From the NCBI RefSeq assembly GCF_016464385.1, contig NZ_JADMLH010000015.1, forward strand, positions 62,001 to 126,000: a stretch of 64,000 nucleotides of DNA. Direction: 5' to 3'. The translations under genes and the position numbers were made by a program. This document shows, piece after piece, positions 51,146 through 59,487 of the stretch. This DNA comes from Nucisporomicrobium flavum (GTDB lineage: Bacteria; Actinomycetota; Actinomycetes; Mycobacteriales; Micromonosporaceae). The notes under the pieces were generated by a model. It worked only from the letters and a program-made list of their open reading frames with translations. It searched no databases and had not been told where the DNA came from. The stretch's first letter is position 1. Every line of letters starts with the position of its first letter.

Positions 51146-51397
51146 ATGTACACCAACGCACTCGCCAAGACCGGCGCGGGCATCACCGTCGGCGGCGTCA
51201 CCCTCTCCGTTCTCAACCTGCTGTGGGTGGGTATCGCGATGGCGGTGGTCGGCGGCCTGCTGATCACCCTGACGAAGTTCGGGCCGCGGATCGCCCTGGA
51301 GCCGGTGCCGGTGGGGGTCCGCGGATCGAAGTTCCGCCTGACGGTCAACGGACGGCCGGTGAGGTCGAGCCGGGCCGGCGCCCACATGGGCGCGTGA
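51146..51397 (+). CDS. Small membrane protein next to the glycosyltransferase
   Basis: About 83 residues: a short polar start (MYTNALAKTGAGITVGGVTL), one hydrophobic helix (WVGIAMAVVGGLLITLTKFG) and a basic tail. GGAAGGA lies 11 bp upstream of ATG 51146; TTG 51137 is a less likely start. The short tight gap suggests it works with the glycosyltransferase, perhaps as a co-polymerase-like partner, but nothing in the sequence proves this. Confidence 0.65.
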   Translation: MYTNALAKTGAGITVGGVTLSVLNLLWVGIAMAVVGGLLITLTKFGPRIALEPVPVGVRGSKFRLTVNGRPVRSSRAGAHMGA

Positions 51398-51433
51398 CCG
51401 AGTGGCAAGGGCGGGGATGCCAGCTATTCCGGC

Positions 51434-51697
51434 TCACTGCCCTTCCACGGTCCATAGCCGTCCTACTTGCACGTACTCGGCGTCCGCCCGGTCTATGACG
51501 AGAATCGTCTCTCCGGTGCGCAGAGTCCGCGGAGTTGGGCGATCCACCCCGAGCACGTGAACCGGCTGGCCACTCGAATGATCCCGCAAGCGGGGAACGC
51601 CGATGATCTCACCGTTGTCGGTCGAGCAGACAGCGATCAACCCGCCGCGGGTGGGGATGTCGAAGACTTCGTTCACACGGAACTGCACTGCAGTCAT
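51434..51697 (-). CDS. Small protein, candidate immunity partner of the upstream toxin
   Basis: An 87-residue soluble protein predicted to be mostly beta (AVQFRVNEVFDIPTRGGLIA, TGETILVIDRADAEYVQVGR). I recognise no family. It is the last gene of a four-gene chain and its ATG overlaps the toxin stop by 4 bp, the usual place for an immunity gene. It lacks a signal peptide, fitting a cytoplasmic protector. Function is inferred from context only. Confidence 0.65.
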   Translation of the reverse strand: MTAVQFRVNEVFDIPTRGGLIAVCSTDNGEIIGVPRLRDHSSGQPVHVLGVDRPTPRTLRTGETILVIDRADAEYVQVGRLWTVEGQ

Positions 51698-52896
51698 GAC
51701 GAGTTGGTCCTATACCGTTCAAGGGCTGGCAATTCGCTGGCGTACGCTTCGTCCTCCAGCTCCCGTAGCGGCCGGGTGAGATGTTCGCCCGCCAACTGCT
51801 GCTGGATGTGGACATGTTCGTGCGCGATGGTAGCCGCCAAGGTTTCGTCGTCGGCGAAGCTGGCCGGGCCGAGGCGGATCTGAGTTCCGTTCAACTCAGA
51901 GGGGGTGTACGCGCCGGCATCCATGTGGTCGAGATAGCGGATCTCCTCGGGGTCGCTGATGATCACCACCTCGATGTCGTCGAGGTCGATGTTCATCCGC
52001 CCTGCCACATCGTGCACATTGTCCATGCTCATCGGGGTACCTGGACCATTTTCCAAGATATCCCGGTTGCTTCTCGCCGGACTCTTGCTGAAGAAGGCGG
52101 CGTCAGACGCGGTTTCCGTCGGGTCGGAGCGGCTCAGCTTACGGAGCTTGTCCCTGAGGATGTTGAGGACGCCGTTCAGTTCGTCGAGCTTGCCGTTCAG
52201 CCGCCGCAAGCTGTTGAGTAGCGAACGGATGAAGCTCTGGATCCGATCCACCCACTTGGCGACCAGTGTGGCGACCTGGCCGACGACCACAGGGGTGGCG
52301 ATTCCTAGGGTCAGTCCCTCTTCCGCCAGCCACTGCGGCAGGCGGGCGGCAAGGGTTGCCACGAATTGGGCGATGAGGTCACGAACGATGCCGCGTACCA
52401 GGCCGACGACGAGGCCAGCACCTTCGACGGCGTACGAGATGGCCTCCGAGGCTTTGGCGATGCCGCCTAGCGCGTCGAGTTGCTGGGCGGCGTGGCTGCG
52501 GTAGGCGTCGCCGGAGGCGCCGGCCCAACCGGCCGTGTGCTTCCGGACATCATCCGCAAGGCGCTGCTGCGTGGCGGTCGTTGCGGCAGCGACGTTACGC
52601 CAGGTGGCGGCGTGGGCGGCGATCTCGACTGGCTGGCCGGCCAGCCAGTCGAGGGCTTCTTTCAAGGGCCGCACGTGTTCCATCAGCCAGCCCACGCCCC
52701 ACGCCACCAGGGAACCGAGCGGATCGACGACCGTGCCGAGCAGGTCGAGCGTGCCGCCGACAGTCCCCAGCGTGCCGTCCACCCAGCTGTTGTTCTGGAT
52801 GCCGTCGCTGATCTGGGCAGCGTCCTCGGCCAGGCCCAGCCCGGTGTACCAAGTGGTCGAACTGTGCGCTTGAGCGACGAGTGGGTTGTCAGTCAC
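51694..52896 (-). CDS. WXG100-like polymorphic toxin candidate with C-terminal HExxH peptidase domain
   Basis: A 400-residue protein in three parts. Residues 1-200 form a helical ESX-substrate-like domain with WAGASGDAYRSH, the WxG turn of WXG100/LXG proteins, and a glycine-rich hydrophobic segment (GAGLVVGLVRGIV). A helical linker follows (IRSLLNSLRRLNGKLDELNG). The last 130 residues end in a compact domain with TIAHEHVHIQQQ (HEHVH at 359-363) and a downstream acidic LEDEAYASE that could give the third zinc ligand. This looks like a metallopeptidase toxin tip exported by a type VII system. It overlaps both neighbours by 4 bp. Confidence 0.72.
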   Translation of the reverse strand: MTDNPLVAQAHSSTTWYTGLGLAEDAAQISDGIQNNSWVDGTLGTVGGTLDLLGTVVDPLGSLVAWGVGWLMEHVRPLKEALDWLAGQPVEIAAHAATWRNVAAATTATQQRLADDVRKHTAGWAGASGDAYRSHAAQQLDALGGIAKASEAISYAVEGAGLVVGLVRGIVRDLIAQFVATLAARLPQWLAEEGLTLGIATPVVVGQVATLVAKWVDRIQSFIRSLLNSLRRLNGKLDELNGVLNILRDKLRKLSRSDPTETASDAAFFSKSPARSNRDILENGPGTPMSMDNVHDVAGRMNIDLDDIEVVIISDPEEIRYLDHMDAGAYTPSELNGTQIRLGPASFADDETLAATIAHEHVHIQQQLAGEHLTRPLRELEDEAYASELPALERYRTNSS

Positions 52897-53222
52897 AGCG
52901 GGAGGTCGTCGCCTGGGCCCGAGGCTGCGGTCAGCCGTCGCGCGCCGGCGGTGTCGGTGTCCGACATCTCGGAGGCGGTCCTCCGAAGGTTCAGCGCGGT
53001 TTCTCCGAGAGCGTCCACCGCATCGTTCATGACCTCCGTCGCGCTGCCGAAGAGCGGACTCAGGATGGCGGGCAGGAATTGGCAGAGCTGCCCGTACGCC
53101 TGGCTGTCCATCACTACCTCTCCGGCTGCTGCGCGGACTTGAGCCATGTCGTCGCGTGCACTCTTCACGGCGGCGGCATGGTGCAGCACCGCTTCAGTTG
53201 GGAAGTCCACGCCTGAGCTCAT
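52893..53222 (-). CDS. EspC-like type VII secretion substrate or chaperone
   Basis: A 109-residue, all-helical protein (VDFPTEAVLHHAAAVKSARD, then FGSATEVMNDAVDALGETAL) in the style of the EspC/ESX small-substrate family, which pair with WXG-type proteins before secretion. There is no WxG in it, as usual for the partner subunit. It lies between the EbfC gene and the toxin gene with 4-bp overlaps on each side, which supports joint production and export. Confidence 0.78.
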   Translation of the reverse strand: MSSGVDFPTEAVLHHAAAVKSARDDMAQVRAAAGEVVMDSQAYGQLCQFLPAILSPLFGSATEVMNDAVDALGETALNLRRTASEMSDTDTAGARRLTAASGPGDDLPL

Positions 53223-53602
53223 CGGTTCTCCTCCCGCTCGACTACTGGGAAACGCGTCTCGAACGAATGGATGACCGCGCGTCCGGTTTCCGTATCGGCA
53301 CCGACCGTGTCCTGTACTGCCTGGCTCACGCGGCTGGACAGGGCCGCTTGGGCACGCCGCATCACCGCCACAATTTCCTCCGCGAGCCGGGGACCGGGCA
53401 ACTCGTGCACGCGGTCGTCCAGCTCAAGGCGCTCCACCTGGCCGGTGGACCCGACGGTTACCCGGATCGCCCCATCGCGATCCTCCGCCGTACCGGTCAG
53501 GGCAGCAACTTGCCGGGACAGTTCGACACTGCGTGCCGCATGCTCACTCGTCTGCGCGGCCCAAGCGTCCAGCCACTCCTCGGCGGCATCGATCCCGTCC
53601 AC
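53219..53602 (-). CDS. YbaB/EbfC-family DNA-binding protein (type VII cassette type)
   Basis: A 127-residue protein with the YbaB/EbfC fold: AAEEWLDAWAAQTSEHAARS as first helix, the beta hairpin IRVTVGSTGQVERLELDDRV and the helix LAEEIVAVMRRAQAALSSRV. Members of this family regularly head actinobacterial ESX-toxin cassettes. GTG 53602 is chosen because GGGAG stands 6 nt upstream and the homologous part starts there. It is the first gene of the four-gene chain; the 606-bp region upstream (53603-54208) shows no gene but carries a CebR box. Confidence 0.8.
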   Translation of the reverse strand: MDGIDAAEEWLDAWAAQTSEHAARSVELSRQVAALTGTAEDRDGAIRVTVGSTGQVERLELDDRVHELPGPRLAEEIVAVMRRAQAALSSRVSQAVQDTVGADTETGRAVIHSFETRFPVVEREENR

Positions 53603-54027
53603 ACCACGCTCCCATCGATACTCCCTCAGGCTACCGAGCTTCTTCCTCGAGGCGAGCGGCCTCAAGTGCGGCTGCCATTTGGCCGGGCCGACTCCGCTGA
53701 GCCTTGGAAATCTCCCGAAAAGGGCGGAACTGCTATCTGGGGCCCGGACCCCACAGCCCTGATCACGCCGGCCGAAGGGACCTTCGCCCACGAACTGCGT
53801 GGTGGGGATGGGCCGCGGGAGCTGACGACGGCGACCGAGCCCGAGCTTGCCGAGGTGATCTGCCGGGTCGCTCGGACGCGCCCGCCGGTCGACGGGGACG
53901 GTCCCGCTTCGAGCAACCGGTCCTCGCCGCGGCGGACGGCATGGACCGAGAACGCCGAGGTTGTCCCCTTGGTTGCTGCTTTGAGCCTCACCCGCGCCGA
54001 GCTTATGAAACGACCTTCTTGAATGTC

Positions 54028-54041
54028 TGGGAGCGCTCCCA
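54028..54041. promoter_or_regulatory. Perfect CebR-type operator
   Basis: TGGGAGCGCTCCCA is identical to the consensus recognised by CebR, the cellobiose/cello-oligosaccharide-responsive LacI-family repressor of Streptomyces and relatives. TAGGCT overlaps its right edge (54042-54047 region) and could be a -10 for rightward transcription. It lies 168 bp before the RCC1-repeat gene and over 400 bp from the EbfC gene. The rest of the 606-bp gap shows no gene. Confidence 0.75.
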
Positions 54042-54208
54042 TAGGCTGCGGGTGAGCCAGCGGGATGACGCTCAGGTCCTGATCGGATGCTGTCCGGCGG
54101 CGGCTTGACGCGAAGGCGTCGTGCCTCTGTGGCCGGCGTGCGGGCTCGCGAGCTGAACGCTTCTGCGCCGCACCGGACGTGGGCGTTCTTCAGAGAGGGA
54201 GTTCGCGC

Positions 54209-55378
54209 GTGTTCAGAGGTCGACAGGTAAGGCGGCGTTCGGCGGGCGGCTTGCTCGCGATCGTGGTGTCGTCGGTGGGGATGCTCCTGACCATGGCCGC
54301 ACCGGCTTCCGCAGCCGTTGCCGCTCCCGTGGCGCCCAGCGTGGCGGCCGGTTATTCGCACACGTGCGCGGTCAGCAGTGCGGGGGCTCTGTCCTGCTGG
54401 GGTGGCAATTACAGCGGTCAGCTCGGCGACGGGACCAAGACGAATCGGACTGCTCCCGTACGCGTTGGAAGCGCTTCCTGGGCCGCTGTCGAGGCGGGGA
54501 CCAGTTACACGTGCGGTGTGCGTACCGATGGATCGTTGTGGTGTTGGGGTAGCAACAACCGGGGTCAGCTCGGCGACGGCACCACCAGCGGCCGGACCGC
54601 CCCCGTTCAGGTCGGCACCGCGACGAACTGGGCCGTGGTCAACGCCGGTGACACTCACACGTGCGCGATCCGTACGGATGGAACGCTGTGGTGCTGGGGC
54701 TACAACCGTTTCGGGCAGCTGGGGACCGGTGATCCCGCCGACGCGCGTACGCCGGTGCAGATCGGTACGGCGACCAGCTGGGCGACCGTCTCGGCCGGTT
54801 ATGCGCACACCTGCGCGACCCGTACGGACGGCACGCTCTGGTGCTGGGGCGACGACATGTTCGGTCAGCTCGGCCTCGGCACCCCGCTGACCTACCGCGC
54901 GGCGCCCGCTCAGGTCGGCACCGGGACCAACTGGGCCAGTGTCGCGGCCGGGTACGCGTACTCCTGCGCCTCCCGTGCCGACGGCACGCTGTGGTGCTGG
55001 GGTGAGAACGGCTACGGCCAGCTCGGCGTCACCGGCGGCCAGCAGCCCTCGCCGGTCCGGGTCGGCGACGCCACGTCGTGGGCGAGCGTCAACGCCGGCT
55101 TCGACACCACCTGCGGGCTCCGTACCGACGGCAGCCTGTGGTGCTGGGGGAACAACACCGCGGGTCAGCTGGCCGACGGCACGACGACCCACCGGTACGC
55201 TCCGGTCCGCATCGGCACAGACACGACCTGGACGAACGACAACGCGGTCGGCTACCACAACTGCGGGTTCCGTACGGGCGGCAGCCTGTGGTGCTGGGGC
55301 AACAACGCCAACGCCCAGCTCGGCGACGGCACCACCACCCAGCGGACGTCCCCGCAGCAGGTGACGCTGCCCAGTTGA
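54209..55378 (+). CDS. Secreted RCC1-repeat beta-propeller protein
   Basis: A 389-residue exported protein. A signal peptide (LLAIVVSSVGMLLTMAAPAS) precedes seven RCC1-like blades, each reading roughly V-x-A-G-x-x-H-T-C-A-x-R-T-D-G-x-L-W-C-W-G and ending G-Q-L-G-D-G. Each blade has a cysteine pair (TCAIRTDGTLWCWG), suggesting disulfides outside the cell. GTG 54209 has AGAGAGGGA 9 bp upstream. Such proteins are likely to bind carbohydrate or protein. The CebR box upstream suggests that cello-oligosaccharides induce it. Confidence 0.88.
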   Translation: MFRGRQVRRRSAGGLLAIVVSSVGMLLTMAAPASAAVAAPVAPSVAAGYSHTCAVSSAGALSCWGGNYSGQLGDGTKTNRTAPVRVGSASWAAVEAGTSYTCGVRTDGSLWCWGSNNRGQLGDGTTSGRTAPVQVGTATNWAVVNAGDTHTCAIRTDGTLWCWGYNRFGQLGTGDPADARTPVQIGTATSWATVSAGYAHTCATRTDGTLWCWGDDMFGQLGLGTPLTYRAAPAQVGTGTNWASVAAGYAYSCASRADGTLWCWGENGYGQLGVTGGQQPSPVRVGDATSWASVNAGFDTTCGLRTDGSLWCWGNNTAGQLADGTTTHRYAPVRIGTDTTWTNDNAVGYHNCGFRTGGSLWCWGNNANAQLGDGTTTQRTSPQQVTLPS

Positions 55379-55386
55379 GAACCGGG

Positions 55387-55419
55387 ATCCGGGGCCGTCC
55401 GAGCGGGACGGCCCCGGAT
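55387..55419 (+). terminator. Hairpin terminator after the RCC1 gene
   Basis: CCGGGGCCGTCC (55389-55400), loop GAGCG, GGACGGCCCCGG (55406-55417), extended by AT/AT pairs to a 14-bp stem, 8 bp after the stop codon. Confidence 0.88.
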
Positions 55420-55434
55420 TCACGGCATGCTTCG

Positions 55435-55854
55435 ATGGGGAACGTGTCCGAACCTGATGACAGCCGGTCGCTCGAGGAGATCGAGGAGATCGAGGACGAT
55501 CGTTGGGGCGACCCGCCGGCTGATGCGACCCGGTTGATCAGTACGGCGTACGCGCTGCACAAGCGACCGGTCGGTGAGCTCGGCGTCGAAGGGCTGCGGC
55601 TGCTCATCTCGCAGCAGACCGGGCTGGACACGCTCGTACCCTTGGCACTCGACCTTGTCGAACGGGATCCGCTGGCCGAGGGCGACTTCTATCCGGGTGA
55701 TCTGCTCGACGCGTTGATGCGGCGCGTGCCGGAGTCCTACTGGCAGGCGCACGAGGATCAGCTGGCGCGGGTGCGTGCGGTGGCCGAGGCGCTCGATCCG
55801 GACGAGACCTTCGACGTGCTGTACTCGCGAGCCGCCGAGTTTCTGCGTCGCTAG
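55435..55854 (+). CDS. CdiI-type contact-dependent inhibition immunity protein
   Basis: A 136-140-residue acidic protein matching the CdiI_2-type immunity family found widely in actinomycetes: RSLEEIEEIEDDRWGDPPAD, RPVGELGVEGLRLLISQQTG and DPLAEGDFYPGDLLDALMRR. Start is ATG 55435 or GTG 55444; neither has a strong ribosome binding site. No CdiA-like toxin gene is visible here. Its stop overlaps the CHAT gene stop by 4 bp on the opposite strand. It may protect against toxins of neighbouring cells, or may have a role with the adjacent operon. Confidence 0.82.
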   Translation: MGNVSEPDDSRSLEEIEEIEDDRWGDPPADATRLISTAYALHKRPVGELGVEGLRLLISQQTGLDTLVPLALDLVERDPLAEGDFYPGDLLDALMRRVPESYWQAHEDQLARVRAVAEALDPDETFDVLYSRAAEFLRR

Positions 55855-58800
55855 CGTCCGATGTGGGTGAAGCCGGCCCATGACGTCAGCGGGAACGCCA
55901 TCCCCGGCCGGTAGTCCCCGAGCAGGTCCGGCGGGATGCCCGTGACGTCGCGGTCCCGGTCGAGCATCCATAGCTGGGCGCGGTGCAGAGCGTCCGCGGG
56001 TGGGCAGCCGGTGACCCGCAGGTGCTCGTGCACCTTGAACATCAGCAGGGACGTCGCGTCGTCGGGGACGGGCCAGAGGGAGCCGATGACCGTGTGGGCT
56101 CCGGCCGCCAGGAAGGACGTGGCGAGGCTCAGGACCTCGTCGTGGTCGTTGCCCGTGACGCCGGTGGTGCAGGCCGCGAGGAAGACCTCTTGGACGTCCA
56201 GCTCGGCGCTCTGCGAGGTTTCCAGCAGCGTACGCACGGTGAGGCCGGCGTGCCCGCCCAGGACGAGGTGGGCGTCGGCGGGCAGGCGTGGGTCCACGGC
56301 GCCGTGGCAGGCGAAGTGCAGGACGGCGCCTCCGGCCGGGTGGGTGGTGACCCAGTGGAGGACCTCGTCCGGGGTGTGGGCCGTCGCGCCGGCGGGGTAG
56401 AAGCGGTCGCGGATGGCCTGGGCCTCGGCGCCCGCGTGCGGGAGGTCGCCGGTCGGGTCGCCCACGATCAGGGCCGAGGCGATGGGCGTACGCGGTCGGG
56501 TCGCGGCGGTGCAGAACGCGCGCGCGGAGGGGCTGTACGAGATGACGGCCTGCTCGGCTGCGTAGCGGCGTGGGGACTGCGTACCGTCGAAGGCCGCATG
56601 CCAGGGGACCAGGGCGAGCATTCCCATGGGCACCAGCACCAGGCGGCGATCGGGACCACCGGGCACGACCCGCAGCACGGTGCTCATCGCCGCGTCCCCG
56701 GCCCACGCGCAGAGCTCGTCCAGGCCGCGGCCGGGATCGGTGACGTCGGCGACCGGCCCGAGATCGCGATCCTCCGGGCCTCGGTCCGGGCCGGTCGGGA
56801 CGGTGCGGGCCGGGGTGGTGTGCGGCTGCGTACGGACGTACCACCGCACGGGCGAGTCCGGGCCCGTCTCGAGGCGCGGCAGCGTGATCACGATGGGCGG
56901 GCCGCCGGCCGGCACGACGACCGCGGCGCCCTCCCGGCCGTTCTCGGCGCTCAGCAGGTACACCAGGGCCTGGGTGCCGGTCGCGCGCAGCGCCGCGCGG
57001 ATCTCCCGGGCGGTGATCGACTCGTACCCGAGCACCTGCTCGCCGCCGAGCGCGCGCAGCACCCGCAGCCGCAGGTCGTCGGGAACCTCGGTGCCCTGCG
57101 ATCCGGAGCCGGCGGCCATACCGAGCCCGGTGACCATGTCGTGGCCCTGCCCGGCCGTCTCGGTCCACTCGGCCGCGAGTTCGGCGTGGCCGGCGCGGAT
57201 CAGCTGCTCGGCGATCGCCCGCGCGGTCGTGGTCGCGCGCAGCACCAGGCCCCGGCCGGCGTCGAGGGCGGCGATCAGCTGATCGAGCGCGGCCGGGTCG
57301 CGGCGCCGGTCGGCCAGGCACCAGCCGGCCACCTTCCGCGCATCGGCCGCCGCCTGCTTGGCCGACGCGATGGAGTGGTCCGTACCGGCCTGGGCGAAGA
57401 CCTGCCAGGCGTGGCCCTGCAGCGCCGACATGCCGTGGGCCCGGCCGGCCGCGTGGTCGCCACCGGTGCGGCGCAGCGCGTCGGCGCGGCCCATGGCCAG
57501 CCGGGACCACATCTGGTGCCCCACCCCGCCGGCGTGGTCGAGCGCCTGCCCGAACCAGTCGGCTGCCCGCCGCGCGTGGTACGTGGCCTCCGGTGCCCGG
57601 ACGGCGATCTCCAGATGCGCCTGTCCCGCGAGGGCTGCGGCGCCGAGCCGCACCTGCCCGTCGTCGTTCGGTACGGACGCGATGAGCTGCTCCACCGTCG
57701 TGGCGATCTCGCGCATCCGGGGCAGATCGTTGCGATACATGGCCTGCCCGAGCGCGGCGGTGGCCGTCATCATCGCGCCGGCGTACTGCACGACGGCGCC
57801 CATGCCCCCGCTCCGGTCGACGGCCGGTATGTCCAGGGGTGCCGACCCGTGGAGATCTCCGAGGGCGGCGAGAGCGCGGACCATGTCCCGGAACGCCACT
57901 TCCGGCCCGGCCGGGTCCGATGCCTCCAGGACCGGCAGCGCCTCCCGGGCGGTGGCGACCACCGCGATCATGTCGTTGGCCTGCATCTGCTCCATCAGCC
58001 GGGAGTAGACCTCGACGACGTGTACATCGGCCGCGCTCACCGGCTCCTGGGCCGCCGGTGCCGGTCGCTCCGGCAGCGGACGGCCCGGATCGGCCTGCTG
58101 CCGGGCCGCCTCGGCGGTGCGCCGGTCGCCGGTCCTGCTCGCGTCCGCCTGGCCGGCCAGCGCCAGCGTCAGCCGGAGGCGTTGCGCGAAGTCGGCGTCG
58201 GGCTGCTGGAACGCCGCCGCCCGGGCCAGCCGGCGCAGGCCGCCGTCTCCGGGCCGTCTCGGGTCGAGCATGTCCTCGTAGTGCTCGAGCACGCCGGTGC
58301 CGTAGTCGACCAGCGCCCGCCACTCGTCGTCGGCGCCGGGCCGGTCGGCGGCGGCGTCGAGGAGCCGCCGGATGCCGGCCGTGTCCACGTCACCCAGGTC
58401 GGCGGCGACGGCCGCGAAGTATCCGTACGCGAGAAGCAGCGCAACCGCCGCGCGCAGCCCCGGATCGGCGTCCGTGGCCGTGTCCCACGCACGGATCCCG
58501 GCCTCCAGCGCGTTCCGCAGGTCCGGCGTGGTCCGCTCATGGGCGATGGCCACGAGGTCGGCGTGCATCGTCAAGCGGTCGTCGTCGGGCAGCACGTACG
58601 TCAGCGCCCTCTCGATGCGATGGGCAGCCGTCTCCAGCTCGCCCGGCTCCTGAGGGCGGAGGCGGTGCGCGGTGGCGGCCGAGCGCCAGAACCGCCACCC
58701 GTCCGGCGCGTCGGCCATCAACTCGGCAGCCCGGTCGAGCAGCCCGGCCGCCTGCTCGGCGTCCACATCGGACCGGTCTTGTTCGGCGCGCGCGGTCAGC

Positions 58801-59486
58801 AACTCGCCGTGCAGCGCAAGCAACCACGGATCGTCGGCCCCGTCGGCCTCGCAGACCGCGATGCCGGCCTTCAGCTCGGCGGCAGCCGCGACGTCATCGC
58901 CGGCAGCCATCCGGTCGTGCCATCGCTCCTGCCGGGTCGCCGCGAGGCTGCTGGACACGAACGTCCGCAGCAGGCCGGTCGCGTGGTCGGCGAGCGCGCG
59001 TTCCAGCACGGCCACGGCCCGGTCCAGCTCGCCTCGCCGCCGGTACGCCTCGGCCAGCGAATGTGCCGCCAGGGCGAGCCGGTTGTCGCCGATCTCCGTC
59101 CGGTATTCGCCGTCCGGGAGCCGGATCAGCTCCTCGAGCGCGGGCTCCAGCTGGGCGATCACCGCATCGACGTCCCCGTCGCCCAGCTCCGCCCGTTCGG
59201 CCAGCGCCATGCCGTGCAGCATCCGCAGATACCGGGAGACGATCGGGCCGTTCCGCTCGTCCTCGAGCTCGGCGAGCAGACCGATCAGCCGGTTCAGGTC
59301 CTCGGCCGCGTCCACGTCGTCGTCGCCGTACCGGATGACCCAGGACCTGTCCCAGAAGAGATCCGCGAGCCGGACCACGCCCAGCTCCCGGGTCTCCGGG
59401 TCGGCCCGGAGCCGGGTGCCCCAGGCGATCGCGGCGTCGTAGTCCTCGATCGCGTCGCCGTCGTACCCTTCGGCTGAGGCGTCCAC
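55851..59486 (-). CDS. CHAT-domain (caspase-like) protease with long helical-repeat N-terminus
   Basis: A 1211-residue protein. Residues 1 to about 850 are TPR-like helical repeats, for example AAHSLAEAYRRRGELDRAVA. The C-terminal 300 residues are a CHAT peptidase: VLHFACHGAVDPR with catalytic His near 1061 and EVFLAACTTGVTG with catalytic Cys near 1106, ending in SWAGFTHIGR. CHAT proteases act as self-controlled executioners in several bacterial conflict and cell-death systems. GTG 59486 lies one base after the vWA stop. It is the last gene of the leftward operon, so it is the likely effector. Confidence 0.92.
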   Translation of the reverse strand: MDASAEGYDGDAIEDYDAAIAWGTRLRADPETRELGVVRLADLFWDRSWVIRYGDDDVDAAEDLNRLIGLLAELEDERNGPIVSRYLRMLHGMALAERAELGDGDVDAVIAQLEPALEELIRLPDGEYRTEIGDNRLALAAHSLAEAYRRRGELDRAVAVLERALADHATGLLRTFVSSSLAATRQERWHDRMAAGDDVAAAAELKAGIAVCEADGADDPWLLALHGELLTARAEQDRSDVDAEQAAGLLDRAAELMADAPDGWRFWRSAATAHRLRPQEPGELETAAHRIERALTYVLPDDDRLTMHADLVAIAHERTTPDLRNALEAGIRAWDTATDADPGLRAAVALLLAYGYFAAVAADLGDVDTAGIRRLLDAAADRPGADDEWRALVDYGTGVLEHYEDMLDPRRPGDGGLRRLARAAAFQQPDADFAQRLRLTLALAGQADASRTGDRRTAEAARQQADPGRPLPERPAPAAQEPVSAADVHVVEVYSRLMEQMQANDMIAVVATAREALPVLEASDPAGPEVAFRDMVRALAALGDLHGSAPLDIPAVDRSGGMGAVVQYAGAMMTATAALGQAMYRNDLPRMREIATTVEQLIASVPNDDGQVRLGAAALAGQAHLEIAVRAPEATYHARRAADWFGQALDHAGGVGHQMWSRLAMGRADALRRTGGDHAAGRAHGMSALQGHAWQVFAQAGTDHSIASAKQAAADARKVAGWCLADRRRDPAALDQLIAALDAGRGLVLRATTTARAIAEQLIRAGHAELAAEWTETAGQGHDMVTGLGMAAGSGSQGTEVPDDLRLRVLRALGGEQVLGYESITAREIRAALRATGTQALVYLLSAENGREGAAVVVPAGGPPIVITLPRLETGPDSPVRWYVRTQPHTTPARTVPTGPDRGPEDRDLGPVADVTDPGRGLDELCAWAGDAAMSTVLRVVPGGPDRRLVLVPMGMLALVPWHAAFDGTQSPRRYAAEQAVISYSPSARAFCTAATRPRTPIASALIVGDPTGDLPHAGAEAQAIRDRFYPAGATAHTPDEVLHWVTTHPAGGAVLHFACHGAVDPRLPADAHLVLGGHAGLTVRTLLETSQSAELDVQEVFLAACTTGVTGNDHDEVLSLATSFLAAGAHTVIGSLWPVPDDATSLLMFKVHEHLRVTGCPPADALHRAQLWMLDRDRDVTGIPPDLLGDYRPGMAFPLTSWAGFTHIGR

Positions 59487-59487
59487 C

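Noticed and set aside
53662..54042. Minus-strand frame of 126 codons upstream of the EbfC gene
   Set aside because: It begins next to the CebR palindrome, has no ribosome binding site, and its composition is Ser/Arg/Gly/Pro-rich without a family match.
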